Below are positions 42,699 to 55,977 of a stretch of 64,000 nucleotides of DNA, in pieces. The position numbers and the translations under genes were made by a program. The notes beneath the pieces were generated by a model. That model made no database searches. It saw nothing but the letters and a program-made list of their open reading frames with translations, and was not told the origin of the DNA. Position 1 is the stretch's first letter. Every line of letters begins with the position of its first letter. The stretch is taken from the NCBI RefSeq assembly GCF_016920785.2, contig NW_024609837.1, positions 29,200,786 to 29,264,785 of the forward strand, read 5' to 3'. The stretch comes from Ixodes scapularis. Its lineage: Eukaryota > Arthropoda > Arachnida > Ixodida > Ixodidae.

Positions 42699-45159
42699 CG
42701 ACGACGACGTTGAGAGGATGACACACCGGGCGACGGCGGTGTCTCAATCGGCCTCGGTTCCTCGGAGGCGGCAGCTTCTACTTCGGCTGGACTACCTCCT
42801 TGGAGCATGATTCTTTGACCCCAGTGGACCCCAGTGAGCAATAGCGCCATTATGTTCCTGATGCTCCTTCATGCACTGATCGAACGGCGTGCAAGATCCT
42901 CATAGCTCGCTGCTCACCCGCCCAACCCGCCTCCACGAAGTCTGGACTTCTGCGAATCGGACTGCCACCCTCCCCAATACCAACAGCCCATGTCGTCGTC
43001 ATCTTGCACTCATCACATCACCATGTTCCCTAGACGCGGCACCGCGGGCCTCGGTGGTACGGGCTGCTACTTTCCGCGGTGCCGCGGCTCTTCACAGCCA
43101 AAAATTAAAGGTTAAAGACCAAAGACTAAAGCAGTTAGCAAACGGACAGATATTTTGTTTGGTTACTTCAGGCAGCAAGACAGTGAAAATTAGCGAAAGC
43201 GAGTGCTCTATTTATATCTCCACTTTTTTTTTCCCCAATGAAATGAGTCTTTTCTTCTTCGTATGCTTCGGTTTGTGATAGAGTGCCTTGGTGTTTATGT
43301 ACACTGCGCCACATGGTTAGCGGGAGCATTCAATATCCTGTTTTCATTTTTCACCTTAAATTCGAGGGCCTGACATTTGCCTGTGGAATAAAGCGCTCGT
43401 TTGGGGCACTAATCTCAGCGACAAATTTTCAACTTTTTCAATAGCTGTCAAAAAAATAAACTGCAAATAAATGCGATTTTTTTCGTGTTCGTATTAACAG
43501 TGGAGCGCAGTGTATGTATCTGCCTTGTGGGGTGACATGAAACCATTTTGCTTGACTATACACTTCTTTTTATTTCTTTTGTGTTTTTATGAAAGTGCGT
43601 TTCCCTAGTTTCTGCCTCACTTGTGCTACGGTCTTTTCTTGCTATAGAAGGCCACGCAACATAGGCTACTCTTACAATGCTGAATTCAACAGTAACACTG
43701 TAATTTGGTTAGATGCAATATTTACACGCACATCTGAGAAATAAAATGGGAGTCGTTAGTAAACGTTTTTTATTAAAATATTTCTAGATGCCTTTCAGCC
43801 CAGTTGGACAGGTATTTCGCTCAGTACAAAAGCTTGAATATGATTTTCGGTGATAATTTTATGCATTCTAATATTATACAAACAAAAAAATGTCCATGGT
43901 CTTTGTAGGTTTCGTCCAGCCGTCATATTGTGCCGTCTGCGCACATCACTGCCTGGTGCTTCTCGATGAGCCCTCTCTTGTGGTCCTCTTCTGAATTTTT
44001 GATGGACGGCATATGGGAATGCTGTGCGCTCAACAAAACCCCAACAGTTGTTCAGGGGTGTTCCCTTGTCCTTGACGGCTTAATAAAAAAGACTAAGAAA
44101 AACACTCTTACAGCACGGCAGTATTTAAACACTACCAAAACATGTGATATGGGACTTGTTACTTCTCTAAGATAAAGCGTATTTCCATTGTAGGGTTGTA
44201 AAAAACTGGGTATCGTAAATTAATATATATATAGTTGTTCCTTAATTCTGCTAAGCTTTGAGGGCGTCAAACTGTGCATGCGAGGCCCGCTACGCCGGAA
44301 TTCAAAACGAAACTTCTGAAAACTGTACTAATCTACCACTATTGCTTAGAAGTCCAGGGTTGTGTTTGCTAAATGTTGCATTGCTTATGCCTGTCTGGTT
44401 TTCACCAGACAAAATATTGACGTGGAATATTCTTTCGACCGTTATTGGTAACTCTTTTCAAAACACCACCGGGTAACATATTCGGCCGCCATATTTTGGG
44501 CATCGCTTTTAGTGCGAGACTTGTGACTAGAACCAATTTCATATTCAGTATTGACGCAGCATTCGTGTCTAATACATTTAGACTCGCATCCGCGACAAAC
44601 AATGACGTAGCTCTCTTGCTCCCTTAGCCACTTGGCCAAAATAAGGCGGCCTCGAAGACTAGCGGCACCATGGGTTGCACTTTTAGAAAGTCTGCATTCA
44701 AGTTTCTATTATTTTCTAAATCTACCAAGGAAATTCAATGCGAACATTTCCTGGGGAAAGTTAAACAATTCAAAAGTTGTGAGCGAGTGTGAATGAATAA
44801 AGCTGAGATGAAGGGTTTCTTTGGTGCAGCTTGCGAGCGCTATGCTCGTGGTCAGCTTTCAGTGGCATTTTCGACAGGAGGGCTCATGCACAGATATAAT
44901 CGGCGTTCAAGCACGCGCACCCGTACATCTGACAGCATAGCCATAGGACGTCCACAATAACGCGACGACTTTACCGACGCCGTGCTGGTTGCAAAGTGAT
45001 ACTCGTTAACTTCGTTTGATTATGCTGTTTTGTGTTACATAGAACTCAAATCGAATGGTTTACTTTTTACGCGCGGGGCGTACGCTTTACTTCTTGATTC
45101 AACCTCTTTCAAGCTGAGGTCACGGTCAAAAACATCGACGCGTATTGAGTAAGTGCAGC
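42699..45159. other. Interior of the Harbinger element without supported genes
   Basis: AT-rich, short ORFs only. No transposase core motif was recognised on either strand. Confidence 0.4.
43037..43086. repeat. Short GC-rich hairpin
   Basis: gcggcaccgcgg (43037-43048) is the inverse complement of ccgcggtgccgc (43075-43086). Confidence 0.7.
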
Positions 45160-45355
45160 CATCTTGAGATCTAAGCGATCACGCTAAGGACGCTGAGGGC
45201 AGTCCGCTCTACAACTTGTGAAGCGGAGCGCACGCTCACTCCGCTAGCTATACGCTCCAACTGAGAGCGGGCCACGCATGCGCGGTGGAGACGATGCTTC
45301 TCGCAGAGCGTAAAGTAGAGCAAAGAGAGCTCATAAAAGTGGCCTACTAATACTC
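45160..45355 (-). mobile_element. Second Harbinger-family end nested in the first
   Basis: Read on minus from 45355: gagtattagtaggccacttt, a cgcatgcg core, a cgctct...tggagcgt block and a gatggctgc block occur in the same order as at 42276-42420. A related but different copy therefore ends here, just where the transposase reading is lost. Its partner end was not found. Confidence 0.5.
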
Positions 45356-45449
45356 ACAGATTACGAACGCGCTCGTCGTGACTTGCCCTGACACTGCCCA
45401 TGTACACCTTTTCACCAGACAGAGCAGCTGTGCTAGAAACAATGGAAAT

Positions 45450-45942
45450 GCGAAATTTACACAAACCATGGACGGTCTCAACTGTGAGCACAGCTCCAGT
45501 TTCGCCGGGGTCAACCACCTATGTTTGTTCATGTCAGCGAGCAGGTGGCCGAACCTCTCGTTGATGTGACCCACGATGAGGTTCACAGAACTGAAGAACA
45601 CCGACAAGTTCCGTCCAAACGCTCATCCAAGTACGAACAGACGGTTGGGGTAGGCCAGTCGAGGAAGAACCATGCAAAACGTCTCGCCAGATTGGCAACA
45701 CCCTGCGCCGATCTGTCGGGTGCTGGTATTTGGAGGCCCGCATGCAGAGCAGCCAGGTCCTTCTTTAAGCAGGATAGCTTCCTAAAGGGTTTCTTTTCTA
45801 CGTTGGAAATATCCAGCAAACCGCGTTCGGAAAGGAAGCTTCGGCGTTTGATGGCACGAGGGATACGAATCATAGATTCGATGTCCCGCCAGCTTAATCT
45901 CGTTAGTAGAAGTCTCCTTCCTTGAGAACAGCGGGGATTCAT
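45450..45942 (-). pseudogene. Harbinger transposase fragment, N-terminal part
   Basis: On minus, two frames read LLDISNVEKKPFRKL ... LAALHAGLQIP ... FAWFFLDWPTPTVCSYL (45942-45583), then INERFGHLLADMNKHRWLTP (to about 45480). This order fits the N-terminal half of PIF/Harbinger nucleases, where 'NERFGHLL' and 'WLTPAKLE' precede the catalytic domain. At least one frameshift separates the two parts near 45600. The DDE core that should follow is absent; sequence like another element end begins at about 45355. Not functional. Confidence 0.65.
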
Positions 45943-46380
45943 CGTGCAGATGCCTTGCTAGCCTTGAGCAACACTGTACTCGTACTACGCAAAAGGATGT
46001 ACTCGCAACGCGCAAACTTCGTCCTTTTCTTTTATTTTTCTACTTCGAATAAGTAAATCTATGTCATTTTAATTCGAGTGGAGCAGAAGCTACAAGAGCG
46101 AGTGCTGGCCTTTCAGCGTCCTTGATAAGCACGCGCGCTCGTGCAGTGCAAGTACCGTTTAGAGCAACATGCTCATGTTTATACCTTCGGCTTCATTCGC
46201 AGACAAGGTAGACCGATTATATTTATATTTTATAGCATAATATTTCTTCAGGTGTGTGCCTACTCTAGACGGTGGATTTGAAAGCGCAAAAGACTGAGAA
46301 GAGAAGGAGGGGACAGGACAGAGTGCTTAATAACAACTGTCAAATTTAATAGAGCATCTAGAGAACGACAAGGTGGAAGT

Positions 46381-46466
46381 GAAAAAAGAAAAGGAAGAAA
46401 AGAAAAGAAAAAAGAAAAGGAAGAAAAGAAAAGAAAAAAGAAAAGGAAGAAAAGAAAAGAAAAGGA
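46381..46466 (+). repeat. Homopurine 26-bp tandem repeat, three copies
   Basis: 86 nt of A and G only, built from aaaaaagaaaaggaagaaaa-type 26-mers. Such tracts can form triplex DNA. It is inside the unit B Harbinger insertion. Confidence 0.85.
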
Positions 46467-46825
46467 TGAAAAGATGTCTAGATGTTCAACCAACTAGCCC
46501 CCCAATTAATTCGTGTGCCTACTCTTTTGTGTTCATTATTGTCGCCTTCGTTTTTACTACCTCTACAAACAAGCTCCCTTTCACTCTCTTGGTGTTAACG
46601 TTTAGGTTTTTTTGTCTTACTAGTACTATAAGCGTCCACTTGTGGGGCTACGCAAGCAAATTTTTCGAACCCGCTCAAAACGCTCTTACGCTGAAGAAAA
46701 ACGCTCTACTAAAACGCGTTTTTGGACCTCCGCTTTCCATTCCGGCGAAGCAGGCCGCGCATGCGCAGTTTGGCACCCCCGGAGCGGAGCGGAAAAGGAA
46801 AACGGTATACTAAAACTGTCTAATA

Positions 46826-48898
46826 AAGTGATACTATTTTTTTTCTACCTTAGTGTCCACAAAAGAGGGAGTAAAGAAAGTTTCCACTATACAGGGACAG
46901 AAATAAGACGAATACTTCAGTGGTGCTGCTTTGTACGCTACCTATCGATTTAGGCCACACCACAGCAAACTCTAAGATTTGCAGGTGCCAACGAAACAGC
47001 ACCCAAAGTGCATCGTTACGGCGCTCATTATCTTTGTGAATTTGCTGTTATGCTATCCAAGCCAATCACACACAGTTAATGCGCCGCGATCCCGCTTTTT
47101 CTCTATGCGTGATTGCTTTATAGCCCGCAATACAACCCTATACAAACAAATTGAGCGCCGTGATAGGGAAATTTTATCGCGACTTGATTGACCCCGTCGA
47201 CTGGTTGTGTCGCGACGGCGGTCGGATGTGAAGCGAAACGGAGTGTAGACCTCTACAACGGCCACGAACTGTGTTCGAGCGGTTCATTCACTCACTTCTG
47301 AATCGCAAACTTACGTGTGTACGCGCTAAAAAAAAAAAAAAAAATGTGCCCGAGAATAAGGCGTGATTCATCGCAGAATTTTGATTCCTGCTGTGTACCT
47401 GTCCTCGGTACCTTTCCTCGTCTGAATTCAGGAGACCGGGAGTAAAGTTCGCCTCCACCGATGTTGGATCTGGGTGCAGTTTAAGGTCAGATGAGCCTGG
47501 TGGTGGAGCAGGGGCTCTAACGGTTCAATTTTGGTCGCTGAAAAAGTTAGATCTATTTTGCCGCTCGCGGACAGCGTTCCTATACTCCGCCTCACAATAA
47601 GAGGAACTCAAGTCCAAAGGCTAGCAAAGTAGTACATTGAAAAAAAGAGGGTGCCTCCGTGGGGAAAAGTAGTCCGGCTAATTAAAATTTTGGTACGGAC
47701 AAAAAAATACAAATCACAAAGGCATTGCCGTCTAATTTTGTTGTTATGCTGTTTTATATTGGTAACTAAATAATAAAATGTTTATTTAAAACAAAATTCA
47801 AGATTTGACACGAAATTATTTTGTTTTGGCATATAGCCATTAGAATTCAATTCAATCCAGCATCGTGTGCGTCGCCTGCATGGTGGAAGATGTCGCGTCT
47901 TTACCACGCGGACTTTTTTCGCTCCCAAATTGAACAGCGCTAGTTATCGTGCGATGTCTTGTGAAGAACTGTTAAACGGCTTCGGGATTTTCAAAGCCGA
48001 GTACATCGCCAGCAACTTCACCGCAAGCTCGAAACTTCTATCAATATTGCCGATGCGTCACAGTTCAAGTGTACGTTTCCGGCATTCCCACTATAATGCG
48101 TGTATACACTAACCGCTACATATTAAAAAAAAAAAAAATATATAAAGGGACTCAAGTAAGAGATTGAACGAAGTCATATAAATCTTACTTTAGAGAGTAA
48201 AATTAAAAAATAAAAATAAATAATAAATCAAAAGATTGGGGGAAGAAATAGGTTTTTATTACAATAGATGTTGATTCTTGAAAAAGAAAGGAGGGAAGCA
48301 GAAACCGAGGGTACCGAGGGGTGGTTTGGGGCGGAGACGTGAAAAAGACTCCCGTTTTGAATTGGCCTAATGTATAAAGGGAACAATGTGGCGCCCTGAA
48401 ATAGACTTTGTCTTGAATTACCAGGTGTATTGGAGGGATCTCAAGGGAAAGTATACCTCCTGAAACAAAGTGGCACTATCGCTGAGAGGACCATGAACCC
48501 CTATGCCTACATAACTTAAGGGGAGGAAAATACTCAAATCTATTATCACAAAATTTAAGCTTTAAAATACAAAAAAAAACTGTTTGGAATGGTAATTTTG
48601 ATTAAACCTAAACTAATAATGATAAAATGAACAATTTATACTTTAATAAACCCAAAAATACACATGGGTCTTATTTTATATTACATATTTAAAAGGAATA
48701 ACCCCCCAAAAATTGGGTAGTGTGTATGTTTATACAGCCTAGAACGTGATCTGCCTCAACGGGTGACGAGTCTCCCAGCTGTTGATGAGCAATTTAGCCA
48801 GTGCAGTACAACCGCTAGCCTGGGCTCTTTAACGTGCACCACGCAGTAGTGATACACGACCGCACGCCGGTACGATGCTCATCCAGATCGAAAAGGGC
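46826..48898. other. Unit B backbone right of the Harbinger insertion
   Basis: Matches 20336-22327; no supported gene. Confidence 0.5.
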
Positions 48899-48924
48899 GG
48901 GGGGGGGGGGGGGGGAGGGGGGGG
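48899..48924 (+). repeat. Second poly-G run (unit B)
   Basis: 17 G, A, then 8 G; shorter than at 22328. Confidence 0.9.
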
Positions 48925-49868
48925 ATAAAAAAATAACCCAAGCAAAAGAAACCAGTGAAGAAACCTCGTCGTCGTCTCAACCAAGACACAAGACCAAGAG
49001 GCACAAAACTAAATGGACAATATTTTCAACTACACGATAAAAACACGCTGAGAAAACTGAAGCCATTAACCGATTTAGTAGTTTCGCTGCCTACCTGCTT
49101 TTCTTTGCTGATTGGCTGTTGAATACAAATTTCCTTTTTGGTTACAATAAACCCTTTTTATTTAACTCTAATTGCTTTAAACCTGTTTATACCGTTTGGT
49201 GGTGCAGGTAGAGAGACAAATTTTATTTTTATGCATTTCAGATCTTAGAAAATGAAAATCACCCTGCCGTCTGATAGCAAATGATTTAACCTTCTTTTAT
49301 ACGCTTCGCCATAATTTCTTATCATGCAACATGAGCCAAGTAGGCTGCTTAGAATTTGCTCTTTTTCAGACCGGCTTTGGGTTTCGCGAATGGCTTACCA
49401 CTGCTTCGTGATGTGCGGTTGACGAAGGAATTTTAGCTCGAGGAATAGCAAAGGTAAGACGTAAAGTGCGCGAAGTAACTGGGTACTGGGTAGCTCCGTT
49501 TAACATCGGAATACTGACAATGAGAAGACTGAGTGACTGCTTTCGAAACGCAAGTTTCTTTATCTACGCGGTGAAGCCGGCTTCGGAAATAAATGCAGTT
49601 CGAGAAAAGCTCGTCTTACGCTTTTATTTTCTGCTCAACTCGCCCCGTACAATAGACGTAGTGGCCACGTTGAGCCTTATTGAGTTCGATTTGCTCGATT
49701 CGGGGCCGCCATAATGAGATGCAAACGACGGAGGAACTTTGCTCCACTGCTCTCAGGACGAAAGTTTCTTACTTTCTAAAGAAACATATGTTACAACAGC
49801 GTTCCTCCTTTTATGGAGGACTATAGTTACCCTTTTTCTAAGAGTGTAAATACTCTGCACTAAGTGTG

Positions 49869-50040
49869 AATCGCCGCCGACGGTCCCCTGCGGACTAAGT
49901 ATAACTCGGCGCCGACGGTCGACTGCGGACCAAGTACCCTAAGTATAGCTCGTCTCCGATGGTCGTCCGCGGACTAAATGCGCTGGACGAAGTATCACTC
50001 GCCGCGGACAGTCGCGTACTGGAGGCGACCGTCGGCGGCA
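49869..50040. repeat. Degenerate CGCCGACGGTC minisatellite (unit B)
   Basis: Counterpart of 23300-23480. Confidence 0.7.
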
Positions 50041-51497
50041 AGTCATAGTTCAGTTTCTTGCGTTCACCTGCCTCTCGTACCTGTGACTTAAACGACGATG
50101 TCGGTATGCGCATTTTGTGGTCCGAGGTTCGATTCCCGCTGAGCTCTTTGCTTAATCTGTCTTGCTTCAATTGTGTGTTTCTAGTTGTGATTGTGTATGT
50201 ATTTGTTTTACCAATGTAGCCTTCTGTATGCTTTGGAGGTTTATGCAGCACGGGCTATGTATCCTTTATGTTGCCATGACCTGTGTGTATCGCTTTTTCG
50301 CCATACTCCCGCGTTCCACGTTTCTATGAAATCCAGCATCATAAACACATTTTGTGTTAAAACGAGCATTATAAAATTGGTGACGCGTGATGAGGTGCTC
50401 AAGAACACATAAAATATATCAGTTCCCTCGGAAATCTCGAAATTTCGTAGGAAGACATAGTCTTTTCCTCAGACTAGAACAGGTCAATCAGTTCAAACCA
50501 GGCCAGCAACAGACAAATATTGGTTGGTTGGAAGTACCAACACCCACCCGTTAATCGACTGACAGTCAACGTGAACGTGCGCTTTGCCCTCCACGAACGC
50601 TTCGTAATTCTTCGTGGAACAGCTGCGTACAGTGCTCGCCTCCACGGCAACGCCGAGCCTAGAGCGACAATAGGAAAAATGCCGCAGGAAATGTAAAATA
50701 AAAATAAAAAACAAAACATGAGGAACGCAATTCACAAACACGTACGTTGTTTACGTCACCGTACAATGGAATGTTTCGGCTATGTTCAACGCAAGATACA
50801 TGTGTTTTAAGGCTCAAATACAGATACTAAGATATATTTCTCTTTCATGGAACGGGATATCCCTGAGATAGTTCTGCAGAAACAGCGATAAATTATTCCG
50901 GAATACAGATACAGATGCTTATAGAAATACATTTGTTTCCGAACCGTGCTATGTGGAGATGGTGTAGTTTGAGGAGAATGGGAAGGGTAATTTATGCTTG
51001 GTCTCCTCTTTTTGCAACAATTTATGTACTACCCCTTCCCTCGAACTCTTTACTTATCATTAATGCCGCTAGAAAAAAACAAAACAAAAAAAAAACATGT
51101 CATGGCCGTTTAACCACATAGTTACAGAACGGTAAAGACTGCGTATCATGCCTGACATAAGACGTCTGCCCGAAGGAGCCCTGCTTTGCCATGAAGGCGC
51201 ATCTTAAATTGTCGTCGTATGTAATTTTGAGTCACCCACAGTCTAGGGAAATTGGACAACAGGGCCACACTTTTTCTCTACTCAACTCCTTTACAGCGTT
51301 CTCTCTGCTAAATTGGAAAGGGTGGAGAGCTTTGCGAGAGGGGCTGATTTTGTTATTCTTGAATGTAACCTTCTTTAAACCACAGTTTTTTTTGTTTTTA
51401 TAATGTTGGTGACTGAGTTGGATTATGTTATGGGGCGGATTCTCGTTATAAATTCGGAAGCAACTTGCACAAAACAGATGTTTTTATCCTTTAAATT

Positions 51498-51699
51498 TAT
51501 CTTAAAAAGGGCAACACATGTAACGAGATACCTAAGTCTGGCAAAGTATCGCGATTCAAGCGATACCTTGCAAATGTATTTCACTACTGAGATACATGTA
51601 TACATTTTTCAAATGCATCTCAATACAGAGATACAGATACTCGAAAGTACTTTCAAGGTACTATCGCGATACATTTGTATCGCAATACTGCTCAGCCCT
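51498..51699. repeat. hAT-like element end with GATAC repeats (unit B)
   Basis: Counterpart of 24930-25131. Confidence 0.55.
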
Positions 51700-51779
51700 G
51701 GTATAACCTTATAACGTAGAGTCGTCGATATAGTGTTCCCCTCGCTTACCAAGGGACAAAAATAGAAATCTGTCTCAAC

Positions 51780-53328
51780 TAGGGTGTCGAACCGGTCATC
51801 ACTTCGGTTCGGTTCGGGTTCGGGTTCAGTAGCACTGCATTTTGTTCCGGTTCGGTTCCGGTTTAGAGTAGCGCACATAATATCACTCCGGTTACCGGTT
51901 TTAATAAGTGCGAACCGGTTCGAACCGGTTACTAACTCGACCTTTGAATATTGAAAGAGCACTTCCTGGAGCCTTTTGCGAGCACGAGATACTTGCAACA
52001 GACCCATCCCAAAACTACTCCCTCTCCCGGCAGATCTGAAAACCCTGCACAGTGACGTGCGCAAAAGACACCATTAATGTGGCAAGGCTATTACTGGTAT
52101 AATACCGTTCTTAGGTGAAGCATATATAAGCGATCGGCTTTCCATTTTTATTGTGTCTTTTGCACTCGCAGCTGTGCAGTATTTCAAACTGTACCAGAAG
52201 AGGGCGTAATTTGTGAATGGGTCTATAGACCTTTCCAAAAAAGAGCTTGTCGCCGGTGCAATCTTTAGTGTTCAGACGTATAGTGCGTGCTTTGCTCGCT
52301 TTACGAAGTGACGAACACGCGCGTGCTGGGCTGCGGAGATCGCACGCTGGGCTGTGATTTTATTAACAGTAAAAAGATTTCTAGCTGGATTGCTTGCACT
52401 GTATATGTGTTTGTTTGTTTTGCTCTGCACATACGTGCTTTTAGACATGCTACCTGTTTTTGGCGCCCAGTAGCATGTCGCAGCTATGCCCCAGAGTGGC
52501 AGACAGGGGAACGAGAGGAAACAAATGTGTCGTAAGACACAGAAACAGGTACGTCGAGGGCGCAGTTGGCGTAGTAGCAGTCGCGAGGATGCCGCCGACG
52601 CCGCGCTCACGACGCCGCCAGAGCGGCCGCAGCCATGGTCCTGAGGGCCGCCATTTCTTAAACTGAGCTCGTCTTGGCTTTAGCCAACTTCTCATCACAA
52701 ATCCTCCTGGAGGAGCGCAAAGGCCCTTTGCGTACGCACGTAATTTCCGAGAAATAGCGTGCGCTAAAATAGCGCACGCAAAGCGCGAAATGTGGTTAGC
52801 GTTCTGCGCATGCACAGTGGCGACGACGCTATTCTTTGCGTGCGCAAAGCTTTAGCATGCGCTATTTTAAAACTCCCTAGTTCGTGGCCAAGCGGTGCTT
52901 TGAAATCGCCGCCGCCACTACCGCACCGCCAATTCAATCCAAGAAACAAAGTTGAAGCTCTCCTGATGAGGAAGTACAGGCGGGAACTGAGCAAGCTCGC
53001 TGACCACGAGGACTATTTGTGTTTCTGCTTTTGGTGATGGTGCATTTTTTTTTATTACGTACGCAATAAGAAGGAAATGTAAAAATAGATGACACTATGT
53101 GTGATTAGTCTTGGCAATATAAGAAAAATAAGCACGCTACTTTTCCCATTAACACCAATTATTGACACAATTGGCCTTGAACCGCTTTCGTTGAACCGGT
53201 AACCGCCCCATCAGATTATGGCTTCGTTCCGGTTCGGGTTCAATATAAAGCGTTTTGGTTTTGTACCGGTTCCGACGAAAATAACGGTTTTGATCCGGTT
53301 TTCGGTCCGGGTTAGGTTCGATACCCTT
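51780..53328. mobile_element. hAT-type non-autonomous transposon (unit B)
   Basis: Same element with the same flanks (gtctcaac 51772-51779, gtcttaac 53329-53336), so it was inserted before the duplication. Counterpart of 25212-26759. Confidence 0.8.
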
Positions 53329-53332
53329 GTCT

Positions 53333-54839
53333 TAACAGAATTAATGTCTGCGCGGTTCAAATACCACGCGAGGACGAACCCTGGTTGTGCTGGGGTGTTG
53401 GGAGGAAGGTTGAAAGGGAGCCCGGCAGGCAAACAGCTTACCCCAGGTGGAAATGCGTTTTGTTTAGCTATTCGCTCTTTCCCGCGTGTCCTGCGTGTCT
53501 TTCTCGCGTCTTTCTCGCAAACACCACCGTATATAGATTGTGGGTTTGCGATCTTCGGGAAGTGGCCGCTTATGACAATGTCGGACGTAATTCAGGCTTG
53601 TAGTAAAAAGATGGTGCGTAAAAAAAAAGAATTATACGTGAACCGGAAGTGTGCTCGGGCTACCCAATAGATGGCGCCATAAAGTTTGTTGCGAAAAAAA
53701 AAATGGCGATTACCTTACAGTAACATGGCAGAGCCTTTCTCTTGTGTCAGGGCTCAAACACTGCCACAGGCCAGGCGCACTATGAAAAAAAGAAAAGAAA
53801 AAATTGGAACAGCGGCAAACAAAATTCTATCAAGTCTTACACCTCGTGTAATAATCATAATTAATACTGATGTAATCGTGCTCATGTCATATTGAGTAGT
53901 GCGGGTATAATAAAAAAAATCATTTTTGACATCGGTTTTAACCTCGAGTGACTTTTAGGGTGAGAAGGCACGAAATATCAACCAATGCTGTTAAGCAGCT
54001 CGTTTGGATACAGGGCTTGAGTACACCATGCATACGCAAGCATTCTTTTAATGGGAACAAATGCTCATGAGAGGATCTTCATGTTTGCTGTGTTACTCCA
54101 CCGTTCTGGTGCATGAGTCAACATCTCAACATGAGTTTCTGTATATAATCGTAAATTGCTTTACTCGCACGTTCATATTAAGTAAAATGTTCATCACCAT
54201 TTGATGGAGCATCACGAGGCATCAAGTCTAATTGTGTTAAAGATGCATAATTCGCAGACAAATCACAAACTTTGAATTCGCTAAGGTAAATGTGGTGTTA
54301 TTCTTTGTACTTCCACGTGTTTTAGTTGTAGCAGTAGTAGAAGTACAAGTAGTAGTAGTTGCATTAGTAGCTCTTTTAGTAGGAATGTTGCTATAGTAGC
54401 TTTTGCAATAGTTGGTGTTGCAATAGTTACAGCTAAAATAGTTGTGGAAGTAGTAGTCGTTGCAGCAGTTACTGCGGTATTTACAGTAGCTGCTCTGCCC
54501 CCGCTCCCAGACAAAAATTTAACGCGCATCTCGTAGACTGTAGAGTCCACACCTTTTCTGACGCGACATAGCTACATCGCAGCTATATAACATCCCTGAC
54601 ATCCCCGACATTGTACGACGACAAGGGTTATGGCAGCATTGACGCGTGAAGTTGTGCTCAAGGTCGTGCACAAGGTCGTTTTCAAGCTTCTTTAGGACTA
54701 CGCAACCTTTAGCCCTAGTTGGAACCGCCCAGTGAGTTTGCACCAGGACGGTGCCACGTGGGGAATTTGTGCTCAACGATCGGCTTCTGGGCCCGTTTTC
54801 TCGAAGCGCTAACCGCGGCTAAAGTTAGCCGCAGTACCT
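53333..54839. other. Unit B backbone between the hAT element and the promoter copy
   Basis: Contains the empty site of the LTR retrotransposon (ttaccttacagtaac near 53714). It matches 26764-27147 and 34922-36059. No gene was recognised. Confidence 0.5.
54323..54498. repeat. Degenerate GTA/GTT triplet repeat (unit B)
   Basis: Counterpart of 35535-35710. Confidence 0.75.
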
Positions 54840-55309
54840 AGGAGAGGGATTTTGAAATCACGTGACTGGCTCGATAGGAATGGGGGGAAACATGGCGGTG
54901 CCCCGGCGAGTGAGCGCCGCTCGCTTTGGAACTAATATGTCGTGTGGGAGCCTCTGGCTCCCTTTCCCTGATCCGGCCTTCGGGCCGCGGGCGCGACGTC
55001 GGAAGCCACTTGGCTTCCGACCGGAGCGTACCTTATCGTGGCAAGGATAGGCAGCCATCTTGGTTGTCTACTCTCGCCACTCCTCCGTCCGCGTCCCTCC
55101 CTCTGGGGGACGTAGGGAACTTCCCTTTGGCGGGCTCGCCCGCCCCTCCAGGGACGAGGCTGGAACCGCCAGGGAGAGAAGGAGAGAGAGAGCGGGTCCT
55201 CTGGCCGCTCGGAGAAGGGACTGTTCTGCTGGACTTGAAACTGTTCGGACGTGCGGCCACGCACTCTGCTGCCCCACCTCCGTCCAGGCTCTCGGGAAAG
55301 TGCGGCAAT
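54840..55309 (+). promoter_or_regulatory. CpG-rich promoter and putative first exon, end of unit B
   Basis: Copy of 36060-36520. The donor context is weaker here (caat|gtaagg with GT at 55310), and one extra base near 54925 shifts any N-terminal reading frame relative to the first copy. Confidence 0.6.
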
Positions 55310-55966
55310 GTAAGGACAACCTCTCTGAGTCCTGCTCAGAGGCCACCGTCGTATGTCGTCCAGACGCCCAGCGGTGTTCTCGTGCGAAACCGCAGACACC
55401 TCGTCCCCTGCAGCAGCCCTCGATCTTCTGCAACTCCTCAAACAACTGACGAATCGGCAGCTCTGCAGCAGGCTTCCGAGGACAGCGACAGCGGCGGAGC
55501 ACCTCTTGCATCTCTGCGAGCACCTCCAGCTTCTCCAGGGACTTCACGACCGCGCTACTCCCGTTATGGACGGCGTGTGATTACCCCTAAACGACTGAGC
55601 TTGTAGGGCATGTTCTTTTTGTTCTGCTGTGCATAGAGCAGGACTATCCTGAGCATATTTCTGTTGCTCATGTGTATTTAGGCGTTGCTTCTCTTTACGG
55701 ACTGGGGTGCGTAAAGTCTGCCAAAGGTTTCATCGTAAGGCTTTCTTTTAAGCTTCTAAGTTTCGTAAGCATAGGGCTCCCGAAGGGGGGATGTATAGGA
55801 CGCTAGTGTAGCGACAGAACAACTATGAATCGTGGCGCCACCTTCGGGTTCTGCAATGTTGTATTTAAACAGTGTGCGGAATAAACCGGGGGCTTTTTTC
55901 TCAACCGAACCACGTGGCTGGCGGGTCCACTCACTCTCGGCCGCCTCGGCCGCTCGCGCCTGATCC

Positions 55967-55977
55967 TTGCGCGCTCG
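55967..55977. repeat. Left target-site duplication of the I-group LINE
   Basis: ttgcgcgctcg, repeated at 61665-61675. One extra c on the left may be shared with the tail. Confidence 0.9.

Larger units (their letters stand above)
42276..46820. mobile_element. PIF/Harbinger-type DNA transposon, decayed, private to unit B
   Basis: The left end GAGAGTTTTAGTAGACCG and the inverted right end GACAGTTTTAGTATACCG match over about 35 bp with a few differences. The flanks share aata (42272-42275, 46822-46825), and unit A has the empty site at 20335. Inside are a SANT/Myb-like protein fragment on plus and a transposase fragment on minus, the two-gene layout of Harbinger elements. It is 4.5 kb with internal rearrangement and a second related end at 45160-45355. 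Confidence 0.75.
36538..55326. repeat. Tandem segmental-duplication unit B
   Basis: It is 18,789 bp long. Without the private 4.5 kb Harbinger insertion it is about 14.2 kb, matching unit A's backbone. It has empty sites for unit A's LINE (near 41906) and LTR retrotransposon (near 53714), and an uninterrupted LTR where unit C carries a LINE. Confidence 0.9.

Noticed and set aside
46373..46813. Lys/Glu-rich 146-residue ORF
   Set aside because: It is the translation of the homopurine 26-bp repeat followed by the transposon end.
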